From assembly GCA_900239685.1 (NCBI GenBank), contig OENT01000824.1, forward strand, positions 1-64,000: a stretch of 64,000 nt of DNA, in the 5' to 3' direction. Position numbers and translations under genes: made by a program. The notes beneath the pieces are model-generated. The model was not told the DNA's origin, searched no databases, and worked only from the letters and a program-made list of their open reading frames with translations. Positions 51,876-61,980 of the stretch are shown piece by piece (the stretch's first letter is position 1; each line of letters starts with the position of its first letter). This DNA is from Rotaria macrura (Eukaryota > Rotifera > Eurotatoria > Philodinida > Philodinidae).

Positions 51876-53677
51876 TCAAGAAGAAACAGCTAGATCAGTG
51901 ATACCAAGTTTTAAGGTTATCGGCATGATACATTGCTCTGTTCGAATTATACTATGAAATAAACAGCTAATACCATAGAAATGTAAATAAACTGCTGCAA
52001 TGACAGAAATATGTAAAATTTGATGACTCTGACCAACGATATCAAAATAACCTGGTGTGAGAAAAAGCAACACGAGATGAAAATGAATCGATTAGAATAT
52101 TTTACTTACCAGGAAAGTATCTTTCTGGTATCCGACTAGCATAAACAATACCACCGGCAATATATGTCACTGCCATAATGCATAAATATAAAAATCCCAT
52201 TTCAAACATACGTGTTAAACCATGAAGAATACAAGCATGAGTCGCTGGAGCAACACCTTATATTGATAAATAGAAAGGGAAATTTTCGGTCAACTATATT
52301 TAAGAAAATGAAATATTTATTAATACCATATAGGCCTAGAGTAATGAATAAAATCGCTTTAAATGGACGATAACGGGGCTTTGAACATGCAACACTACTG
52401 GTACCAATCATTGATGCAATCGACAGCACAAAAAGTATACTAATATATATAGTTTTTAATCGAAAATAGCAATAGAAAAAATAGTGTATAACAGGAACCA
52501 TTGAACCGAAGATTAATATATTTATTCCTAAAGAAACATAAGATACATGTCACTAAATTTTCAACTTCAACAGTAATTCTACAATCAAGATTCTGTATAA
52601 AAATGAATACTATGAATTCGATTCCAGATTTGCTAAATTTGAGATATTCATCCAGTAAGTATTTCAATTAGTCGCCTTTTCTCAATGCTCTCAAATACTT
52701 TTGTCATGTGAACTGGTATGGCTACCAGATTTTTCTAGGTTTCATCATGCCCTAACATGCTACCTAAAACCTTTGCGGATTATTTTCCTATGGATTGATC
52801 AGAAACAAAATAAAGCCGTCGAGTAGGAAAAATTCATCCAGACTTATGTTCAGCCTAAGGCAACACATGAAAATCCTCTCGTTCAAACATCTATTTTATC
52901 ATATATTTATTTAACCGTCACGTACAAAGTTTTTTTTTAGTTCCTGTTTCTACATGAGACAAGGAACACTACATCCTATGTTTTATTTTAACTTACCCAT
53001 ATAATCAAGTTTGGAAACAGTAACTAAAACGGTCGGTGAATAGTTAATAAATATATGTAGTAAAGTTGAAAATGTTAGACATAATATAGCTGATATGAAG
53101 AAAACACTGAATGATATTAAATCACCTATATCCATTTGTCGATAATTATCAATAAGAAAAAGTACGTATGTCACAGAAACACAGCATGAGCCTATTAGAT
53201 GCGTCCAAATATTAATTGTTTCACTGTGTATTGATGCGATTGATATTAGACATTCACGAACGGAATTAGCTGGTGGACGATGTTTTTGTAATAGAAAATG
53301 ATTGTCACCGAGCCACTCTAGTGAAATATGAAAGAACAATGAATTCATACCTATAAATTATCGAATGGAATCGATATTCATTTTGTTTTTGTCATACCTG
53401 GTAGACCCCAATGTGCAATATATCGACGACGAAGCACGCTGTCAATTGATGGTTGCTCTAGTTCCAAGAAAGAACGTAATGGATGACATTCATGATTAGA
53501 TATTGGCTCAATGTCATAGTGAACTGAACGTTTCCGTTGTGAATATTTATTTAAAAATAAAAAATTTTGATCGAATGACATATTGGTCGTACGACAATGA
53601 TAATGATTCTTATCTTCATAATCCAGTCGAATAATATCATCCTCAATCGCTTGCATTCTTTCTGATGTTAGAGCCAT
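51876..53677 (-). CDS. PAQR family receptor, AdipoR1/2-like
   Basis: Seven-helix membrane protein of the progestin/adipoQ receptor family; AdipoRs are linked to ceramidase activity and lipid homeostasis. Minus-strand exons 53677-53398, 53350-52997, 52527-52327, 52256-52110, 52051-51876; 385 aa. Soluble N-terminal part of about 120 aa, then family blocks SIASIHSETINIWTHLIGS, CLTFSTLLHIF (His of the zinc site), KLDYMGINILIFGSMVP, RIPERYFPGYFDIVGQSHQ and SHQILHISVIAAVYLHFYG (two further zinc-site His). Every intron is phase 1 and splits a Gly codon. The intron 52528-52996 is the only long one. AdipoR type is favoured over PAQR3 by the ERYFPGYFDI block, but this is not decisive. Confidence 0.92.
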
Positions 53678-54579
53678 ACTGTTCTTTGAATAAATTTATC
53701 TGACAGAAACGAATGGCAATGATTGTCTGCCAAGTGACGGCCTTATATATATAGCTGAAGAGGAAAGAATCATTGGTAATATTGAACAACCAATAAAAAG
53801 GTTTCCATGAATCTATTGCTAAATGACTTTTTCTTTTAAAAGATACCAACTGTCGTTTTACATTACTTAGTTACAACTAATTAACTAAATACTTTATTTA
53901 AGTTGTTTTTTTTATAGTCGCTCTTGTTGTCATCACTTCATTACCAACGAATGATAAGAACGTTTTATATAGTATCTATTTTTATGTATAGCCTAAACTA
54001 GGTACAAAAGATATGTTGCCTATCGAACGAACTTCAAGTAATATTTAACAAAGCAATTGATGTTTATGCTCGTTTGCAGCGATTTTCTCTTTAACTATTA
54101 ACTCTAGAATGCAATGAGATTTTTTAAGGGCTTGTATTTTCTTGTTTTCTGATTAAAAAAAACTTCAAATCAGACAATCCGGTCACGATATACTGATGTA
54201 AATGTCATTCATTATAGATTATAAAGACCCTTGTCTCTTTTATCAATGATGCAGAACTGCATTATTGATGTTTTCTCTAACTCATCGCAATCATTATGTA
54301 TAATTAGTTTCGTTAGTCGTTTTCATTTCACAAAATATACCATTTTAAAAGATCACAGATACACTAATACTGTTCTCTACAATGAAAAAACTACCAAGAA
54401 ATGAAATGCTATTTTATTACGGAAACCATCAGTGACAACTTTACTATAACAATATTCACCATGGAATAGTCGACTGTCAGATTATTCGATTGTTTCTATG
54501 TCAAAGCATTGAATAATATAGAAAGGCGTAATTGTGTTTTTTTCTGCACGAGCAAGATGTGTGTGTGGGGGGGGGGGGG

Positions 54580-54631
54580 NNNNNNNNNNNNNNNNNNNNN
54601 NNNNNNNNNNNNNNNNNNNNNNNNNNNNNNN
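54580..54631. other. Assembly gap (52 N) after poly-G
   Basis: N run directly after a GTGTGTGT tract and a G homopolymer (about 54567-54579), so the assembly broke at low-complexity G-rich DNA. Confidence 0.99.
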
Positions 54632-57460
54632 TTGATCTTGATTATAACTTTGACCATCGAGACAGATCGATTAAAAAGTTAATGTCATAGATACGATGAA
54701 GTTTTATGTAGAGATGCCAATACAATCATTTTTCTCTTGACAACTTTAATCATATCATAAAATAATTATTTTTCACAGAAAGAAAGATATAAGATGCACT
54801 TATGTAAATTTCTGCTTCCGGCAATACTTCAGGTAATGACATAACTTAATCACACAAAGCTAGTTGATGTCAAAGCATTGTCATAAGAAAGTTCTCGAAT
54901 CATTATTTTCGATGACAAATTTTCATGATTTCGGTACCAATGTTTAATATATGTCATGCAAGAGTCTTCTAATTAATTGAACTTTTTAATTAGACAGAGT
55001 ACTGACAATCTTTGCAGAGTTGAAATTCCAAACACAGGAAAAGTAAACGTTTTTAGTGCATTGCAATTTCACAGGCTTCCTCTGAAAGAGTATAATCGTA
55101 ATAATGAAATATAATTATCTAATACATTCGATGATGAGATTTGTCTTTGCAACTCAACAAAATGTATTAGTCGGAACTGTTTGTAATAATAATACTATAT
55201 TACTAAGAAGAAGAATATTTTCTTTGCTCTACATGTATTGTTTGTCTCAAAACACATTTGACTATTTATTTTCAGTAGACTTACGAAATATTGCTATGTC
55301 ATCTCAACTAATGAGACCATTTGTGTCAACAGGGAAATTATTGTCTCCTATTTTAGTTTTCGATACGAAAACTGAACTCACATACGAATCTGTAATTAAG
55401 TTGTTATGAAAAGTTTTTACAAAAGATGTTTCTTGAAGGACATTACTTGCGTATGTACAAGTATGCCTCAAGCTATGCGAAGAAATTTAACGTGTCTAAT
55501 GAAAATGTTCGTGCTATTCATCAAGAGTCGTCTGAAATGATGTGCATTCATCGCTTACGCTTCATTGTATCTATTCACTTCATCTGAACAACTAGAAAGA
55601 ATAGATTTTGTGGAAAAAATATGCGACGAAAGATGGATTCCAACATTTCATCCGACATTGTTCGTCATTCAATTCATTTTATGACGTTGAAGTACGATTC
55701 GAAGACAAACATTTGTCTGTGTTAATAGAATGCTGATGTTTATTAATTCGACATGAAATGAAAGCGAATCAAAGAGAGCGTGCTTAATTATCTGAAACGT
55801 GTTTAATGCATATGCAGTATCGTGTGACCTGTCATCCATACTGATCGCAACTATTTCGATTTCACAAAACTATCGTTCAATTTTTCGAATGAGAATCATC
55901 TGATACTTACGTATGTCACAAATTGCAATAGATGTTTTAAACTATTACGTAGATAGTCTTTCAAGTTATATCTATTCAACGACAATAGTCAGAATGAACT
56001 TCAAATTGTTTGTTTTTCAACTTTATACAATGGAAAACTTCACAATACTCTCTGCTTTCAAATCAAAGAAAAAATTCAGCTACTCCCTGGAGAGTCATGT
56101 TTGTAATTTTTTAGCACCTAAGTACAAAATTTCATCGAGGCATAAATTTTACATTAAAACAAAATGATTTGATTCCATTATGTTGAACAGAAAAGTGTCA
56201 ATGAATGCTTTTGAATATTTCTAATACGGTGAAATGAAAGAAAATAGTGTTTCATTTTAAGAATCATTAAAATATCCGTATGAGATATTGTCATCTTAGT
56301 TTAAACATAAATCTGGTTAAACGATAGTAGTGCTTATAATGCTCATTGATAAGAATAAACTATTTTCTAACTAGAGTCAAATTTAGTATTAGAAATAATA
56401 CATTTCTTAGAGTTAGAGCTCTATCTATAACTAAATAGCCTATTTTATAATCAAGAAAAATAATGATACCAATACCTTAAAAACCCAAAACTATACGACA
56501 AACGCAAGCATATACTATATTAAATACATGAGTAGACTGACGTTTATTTATTGGCCAATGAGACCGAAACACACATGAACTATATCAATTAGAAGTAGAG
56601 ATTGTTTTCATAATAAAGCATTTTCGTTTCGTCAAATAGTAGAGTGCTGAGATACATATTAATGTTCATGATTTGTCAAATCAGAAACTATTATAGTACG
56701 AACAATTCGACTTTCTTATTTAAAATTTACCATTCAACGCATGTTTTATGCCAGAATATTCCTATTCTTTCATCAGCTTTTTTCCGTAAGATTGAAATGA
56801 ACATTTTCATTCATTTTTTTCAAACCAAAATTGTTCATAAATACTTCTCTCAAACAAGTTGGACAAAAATTGGAAGTTTTTCAATAAAAGAACTTAAATA
56901 AATGTGTTCGATAGTAACAAAGGCATTCTTGATAAATGTTCTCATAAATAATGTTGATTGGAAACGAATAAACCATGATTTGATTTTTACATCCTTGTTT
57001 TCATGGAATACGATACACCATAACATGGCGTTGATCTGGCCATCTACTAAAGAAATGTGATAATATTCTTTTCATAACAGTTCATTCCATCATCGAACAA
57101 AGAATAAGTGTTTATATGCGTGTTCTCTTTCGTTTGCATTATTATGTACCCTGCGAATTATGAGAACGTTGCCAGGGTAGAAAGATACGCAGAGTAAATT
57201 AGAAATAATCATGAAGCTAGACCGTCAATATAGAAACAATTTTAATGATCATATTGAAAAAACAGGTCCATGCTATCTTACTAAGTGTAGGCTATATCTG
57301 CGCATGACGTGGTCTGGTGAATATTTGTATTGTTTTTATGAATTTTTGTGAAGTTTAATTAACTGTGACTTTTAAACAGTTCAAAGACATAACGAATACT
57401 TCGCAATTCTTCAAAGGCAACTTTGAAAATAATGGGTTTAAGACAGTTGCTCGTTGTGAC

Positions 57461-57684
57461 TGGGTGTGCTGTGGGTGTGGGAGTAGGTCTGGGCCTTAGT
57501 CTCGGCATGCGTATTCGTCAATTATGTGTGTCGGTGTAGGTATGCCTGCCACAATGGGCGTGACTGCAGCTCCGAATAGTGACAGGTAGTAGTATCCATG
57601 TGGGAATGTGTGTGGGTGTACCTGAGTATTCCACACCCTCTCCCCCAACATCCACACGTGCTACTCAGACCGAGAGCCAAACGC
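57461..57684. repeat. Telomere-like G-rich/C-rich element 3
   Basis: G-rich strand from 57461 (TGGGTGTGCTGTGGGTGTGG) through GTGTGTGGGTGT near 57607-57619. It switches to C-rich at 57631-57655 (CCACACCCTCTCCCCCAACA). After it comes CCGAGAGCCAAACG (about 57670-57683), which matches CCGAGAACCGAACG after element 4 at 12 of 14 positions. Confidence 0.7.
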
Positions 57685-58228
57685 TTGAGGATTGATGGTT
57701 GAGTAAAATCGAAGCTATAGACGTAGTCTTCCGAAATATAGTACTCACTATTATCAGGGTTTCTTTATTCTAAGGTTTTTGAAAATTCGCTCTTGTCCAA
57801 CAGTACAGATTATATTTTAAATTGACTGTGAATTGCAATGGAATTCGAATATCTTGAGCCCCGTAAAGAGTCTTTTATGTAAGCAAAAATGTGGTACTGG
57901 TATTCTATTTGAATGAATACTGTGGTAGTTGTGGCTCAAGATAAGTGGTCACAAATGGGGCACACACATGCTATCGTTTCGCACCGTCCTGCTTTTTGTA
58001 GTTATATTGTAAATACCGAAAAATGATTATTTTATCGTTTGAAACAACTGTTACAATTTTAGGCACGTTCTATTGGACAAAATAATGAAATTTTATAAAG
58101 CTTAATTCGAAAGTAGATCGGTAGGTTGTAGATAGTTTCTTTTTTTCTCGTAGTTTTCATCAGGATTATGTATCACTTACAGTACCAGAAACAGAAAAAT
58201 AAAGTCGCATACATTCAATCGATCATCA

Positions 58229-58576
58229 TTAATCATCATCATCTTCAGAAGACGAATCATCCTGCTCTTCTGAACACGAATCGCCCTCTTCTCCATTCAA
58301 TGAGTCTCTCAAGTGTTTCAAGTTCTCCAATAGCTCTCTAATTTGTTTCATTTGCGCCTCCACAGCTTCGACAGCGGGGTGGTTATTTTCAAGGCTATCA
58401 GCCAAAGACTTGAGGTCCCAGATAATGAAAACCGCGCTGACAGCAGCTGTAGCACCTTTCACCGCGTTGAACGCTGCTCGTTTCGAAACATCCAAGCCGA
58501 TTTTCTTGAATGCTGATGTGACTATAGTAGAATTAACTCGCATGCCCTTCCACACTTTGCCTCCATTGCACAACAT
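58229..58576 (-). CDS. Apolipoprotein-L-like C-terminal module
   Basis: 115-aa frame from ATG 58576. The order of motifs resembles the C-terminal part of ApoL proteins: an Ala/Gly-rich hydrophobic stretch (VKGATAAVSAVFIIWDL), SLADSLENNHPAVEAVEA, and an amphipathic helix (MKQIRELLENLKHLRDSL), ending in an acidic run (SSSEDDDD). Typical ApoL proteins are 330 aa or more, so the membrane-inserting N-terminal half is missing. The frame stays open upstream but without ATG into the arm of a large foldback 15 bp away. An acceptor-like TTCTACTATAG near 58533 suggests that upstream exons may have existed. Function unknown; possibly a truncated gene or a fragment. Confidence 0.5.
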   Translation of the reverse strand: MLCNGGKVWKGMRVNSTIVTSAFKKIGLDVSKRAAFNAVKGATAAVSAVFIIWDLKSLADSLENNHPAVEAVEAQMKQIRELLENLKHLRDSLNGEEGDSCSEEQDDSSSEDDDD

Positions 58577-58590
58577 CGTAGAACCACAAT

Positions 58591-59019
58591 ATAAAAAATA
58601 CGCGCAGAATAATAAACCCTTCAAAAGGGTTGATGAATTTCATGAACCCTTTCATATACCCTTTGAGTTCATAAACCCTACGAAGGGTATATTATGCGTT
58701 GCATTTTCATAAACCCTTTAGGGTATATGACCAGTAATATACCCTTAAAAGGTACATTAACTTCATAAACCCTTCGAATTAGGGATTTTTATTCTACGTT
58801 TTTTTCAGAAGGGTACCGTAATAAACCCTCATTCGAAGGGTTTATGAAGTTAATGTACCTTTTAAGAGTATATTACTGGTCATATACCCTAAAGGGTTTA
58901 TGAAAATGCAACGTATAATATACCCTTCGTAGGGTTTATGAACTCAAAGGGTATATGAAAGGGTTCATGAAATTCATCAACCCTTTTGGAGGGTTTATTA
59001 TTCTGCGCGCATTTTTTAC
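58591..59019. mobile_element. Near-perfect 194-bp-arm foldback element
   Basis: Left arm 58591-58784 and right arm 58826-59019 are reverse complements with only a handful of mismatches; the spacer is 41 bp. The terminal sequence reads AAAAAATxCGCGCAGAATAA from both sides. Each arm is a chain of small hairpins in which ATAAACCCT or ATGAACCCT alternates with AGGGTATAT or AAGGGT. No ORF. The near-identity of the arms implies recent origin or ongoing gene conversion. It sits directly beside the ApoL-like frame. Confidence 0.9.
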
Positions 59020-59174
59020 AGTGCACATGCATGCCGAGTGTAACAGCGCCTTTCAATTTTTTTTGACATGGTGCCTTGTTGATATGAAAATTTATTAGTC
59101 AAGATAGGGAATGACATTGGAAAAAATGAACTGGGAAAAATTTCGGCAGTCTAGAACACAATCCACTCAACAGG

Positions 59175-59426
59175 TTATTGAAAAGTCACATCACTCGTCG
59201 TTCGTATCAAAAGTCTCTGATAGGGTCTCCCACCATGTCCACTCCAAGTATGACCACATTTACAATAGCCGCTGCCATTCGCGCAGTATGATTTGCAACT
59301 ACAGTAATTACAGGAGTACATTCCCAATTGATTCCAAAACGGGTTGGAAGCTTGTTCGGCTGCATCTGCATCTTTTCCGACTTTCACTCCCATCTTACCA
59401 ATTCTTATTGAGTTTTTTTGATCCAT
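59175..59426 (-). CDS. Cys/His-rich small ORF, possible zinc-binding exon
   Basis: 83-aa frame with ATG at 59426-59424. The core is C-x2-C-x-C-x3-C-x6-C-x-C-x-H-x3-H (CNYCSCKSYCANGSGYCKCGH then TWSGH), a spacing well suited to bind two zinc ions. It is preceded by a polar N-terminus (DQKNSIRIGKMGVKVGKDAD). I do not recognise the family. It lies on the same strand as the ApoL-like frame, on the other side of the foldback, so it may be an upstream exon of one disrupted gene. No splice link is proven. Confidence 0.4.
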   Translation of the reverse strand: MDQKNSIRIGKMGVKVGKDADAAEQASNPFWNQLGMYSCNYCSCKSYCANGSGYCKCGHTWSGHGGRPYQRLLIRTTSDVTFQ

Positions 59427-59654
59427 CAATCAGTTGTATTACGAAATAAAGAATAACAACGGTTTTCCTCTGTCTGCTTCCTTTTATAAACACAACGCAA
59501 GTGTACACAGAAACGTTTCTCCTCCAAACCATTGCTGTCATGAGAAAAAATCCTATAAAAAATCCCACTGACGTACGATCGAACTTGGGAAAAGTGAAGG
59601 TGAGAATGAGTGCTTTGCATGCATATGTGTCCACGCGGTTGTGATTATGCCTTT

Positions 59655-59889
59655 GGGTGCGTGGGTGTAACTGCGAGTGTGCGTTTCGGTGCAGGTGGAC
59701 GGGGGAGTGGGTTTGGGTGTGACTGGGTGAGGGTGAGGCTGTGGAAGTAGCTAATAGTGTGGGCACTAGTGGTGTGTGGGTCTCTCTGTTGATGTTGGCC
59801 GGCTGTTAGCCAGTGAGTGTCCATTAGGTCCCTACTTTTCCCAACACCCACACCCACACCCGCAAAATCTGGAGCCGAGAACCGAACGG
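59655..59889. repeat. Telomere-like G-rich/C-rich element 4
   Basis: G-rich from 59655 (GGGTGCGTGGGTGT) through GGGGGAGTGGGTTTGGGTGT and GGTGTGTGGG (about 59771-59780). It then becomes C-rich at 59840-59861 (CCAACACCCACACCCACACC). The flank CCGAGAACCGAACG is shared with element 3. Confidence 0.7.
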
Positions 59890-60201
59890 GAACCGGAGTC
59901 GGATTCGTAGACATAATCACATCAGAATTGCTAAAGGAAGAATGGGGCCGTTTCTTTAATATGATCGCTTATGTCTAGTGTTTTCAACAGATAATTTAAT
60001 AGAGGAAGGATGCACAATTCGTATCACACACGAACTTGTACTAATGTTGAATTGGGATTATGAATCTTCTATTCAGTCGCATCCAAAACACAAACATATC
60101 GCATCTACCCTTAGTCGTAGCCGAATTTCGATAACAAAACGATTCCACGATTCCTTGCAATATTTTTGTAATCAAACTGGAACCTCGGTTCCAGTTCGGT
60201 T
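59880..60201. repeat. Short inverted repeat around AACCGAAC motif
   Basis: AACCGAACGGGAACCG at 59880-59895 is mirrored by CGGTTCCAGTTCGGTT at 60186-60201 (one mismatch). It encloses about 290 bp of ordinary AT-rich DNA and touches the end of element 4, so it may be part of the same mobile unit. Confidence 0.5.
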
Positions 60202-61868
60202 TCTGTAATTTTTGACACCGTAGACCTCTAGGCACAATGCTTTTTTATCAAAAAAAAGAAAGAATTTGAAGGGTCTTATTTCGATCCTAATTTTCTGTAT
60301 ACAATGGAAACACACATGTTAAACCCCACCGTTTCAAGACTCATCACAGTATTACAGCGGTATGTAAATTTTCGAAGATCTTGAAGTGTCTTTTTAATGT
60401 TTTTCGAAAATGTTTTGAATGCACCAACAGATTCTCTGGAAAAAAAAACTTTTATGGAAAGATCTGAAGTTTTGTGGAAAAATTAATTTTTATCATAAAA
60501 TAGGACGTTTACCGCTAAAGAGAAAAGAGGTCTTCTTTTTCAAATTACTGGCTTGAGTATCTGGAAAAGCTATAAATAAGGATTTCTATTCATCCAAAGT
60601 CTTCGAATTGGATTCTATATCGATTCCATCGAAAAAGTCTGAAAAAAACCTCTAATGAAGGTTTAAGAAAATGTTAATTTAGAGCTGTTATGGATTCATC
60701 ATTCTCGGTGATTGTCAATTCTATGCTCTCGAAAATATTTTTGGATTATAGTGATATTCTTTCTCAAGGGAATCCTTCTAAATGTTATCTAGAGGCCCTC
60801 TTGACTTTTTTCAGAACGATAATATTCAAAAGCCTTGAGGAAAAAGGATCATTTCCGTCTCATTTCTATCACTTCCTTATCGGAGTAACCCGCTATTCTG
60901 GATGGATTCTACCGGAATGTGTCTTCGTGCGGCGGGTTCCTTGATAACACGAGTGATTTCTTTCATGTTCCCTGCTCGCGGAATTCACTGCAATGTTCCA
61001 GTTCCAGGTTGAGAGAAACCGGCCCAAAATATTGCCTGCATGTTCCAGAGTGTTTTTCGCCGAAGAACACACTGAAATGGACTGGAACAGGCTGGAAAAT
61101 AGCCCATTTCTGGTGGGATCTGGTATCCGGAACAATTGGCCTGGATACAAGGATGTTTTAGAGTTCATATATTAACTCGAACTCTAATGCAAAATTCATG
61201 ATCAATATGAACGCATCATCAGACTAATAGATGAAAGTGAATAATAAAGCGTTGTCACTTTTGTTTCAAGAAAATCCATGCTTTTATATCTAATAATCAC
61301 AAGTACCAAAAACATGTGCATCTGATTTCATTGTGTCGTTCACGAAGATAGAGTCGAATATTCACTAATTTAGTACCAAAATGATCAGCAAAACGAGCCC
61401 TACAAGCTCTGAAAGTTGCAATGAATTCGAATGTCATCATTGAAGCTAATGATTGGATTCAACAGATATACTCAGCAAAACTGACTAAAAATTTGCAGTC
61501 AAAAATAGTTTTTACACTTGCTCCCTCCAGAATCAAATGGGGGGGAGAAAACTAAATAGGCCATTCGATAGAGCAGAGCTTTCTCTATCGACTGGCTCGT
61601 GCCACTTTCTTGGTTAATTCCAACTCCTATATTGATATTTTTTAAATAACTTTTTATAAAAACAAAGTCACCGTGCACATGAGATTTATGGAGCACACTA
61701 CCAAACTATGTAGAAATTTTAAAATGTCTAACAAATCAGATGCAGTTTTTCACGGTGAATCCGAATCTGTAATTGGTTTTCAAATTCGATATAAAATTGA
61801 CTGAGTAATGGCGCATTTTCAATATTGTGTACGTTTTTCAATTACGAAAAAATTCCAAGTAGCATAAA
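60202..61868. other. Intergenic, element 4 to FG-GAP gene
   Basis: AT-rich sequence with one G/C-rich island at about 60890-61165. That island contains GTTCCAG/CTGGAAC motifs on both strands (for example CCTGCATGTTCCAG and, inverted, CTGGAACAGG). All three frames are partly open in the island without recognisable protein. A diverged direct repeat of 61926-61980 lies at about 61375-61430. Confidence 0.5.
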
Positions 61869-61980
61869 ATGTATTTCTTCCATAACTATACGAAAAGGGC
61901 ATTAAATCGTAATAGAGTTTATATCAAAATGATCAGCAAAAAAAAGCGAACAAATCCTGAAAGTTTCATTGAATTTCAGC
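61375..61980. repeat. Diverged direct repeat pair before FG-GAP gene
   Basis: Copy A (about 61377-61430) and copy B (about 61927-61980) both read AAAATGATCAGCAAAA, then CTGAAAGTT, then TGAATT in the same order with the same spacing. Similarity is roughly four in five bases, and the copies lie about 550 bp apart. Copy B is inside the open frame that leads into the FG-GAP repeats. Confidence 0.65.

Larger units (their letters stand above)
53678..58228. other. Intergenic stretch with assembly gap
   Basis: About 4.5 kb with no gene I can support. Frames of 80-100 codons (for example 55104-55409, 55913-56167) look random in composition. It holds a G homopolymer running into a gap (54580-54631), and the base composition shifts to G/T-rich from about 57460. 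Confidence 0.55.

Noticed and set aside
55104..55409. 101-codon frame in the 53.7-58.2 kb spacer
   Set aside because: No recognisable motif, no splice context, and composition like surrounding non-coding DNA. The same holds for 27949-28203 and 29402-29599.
58600..59000. AAACCCT units read as plant-type telomere repeat
   Set aside because: The units are not in tandem. They alternate with AGGGT in a palindrome, and host genes are animal.
59395..59920. Long His/Thr/Pro-rich minus-strand frames
   Set aside because: They are translations of the GT/CA simple-sequence tracts and have no domain-like structure. The same applies to frames at 30057-30393.
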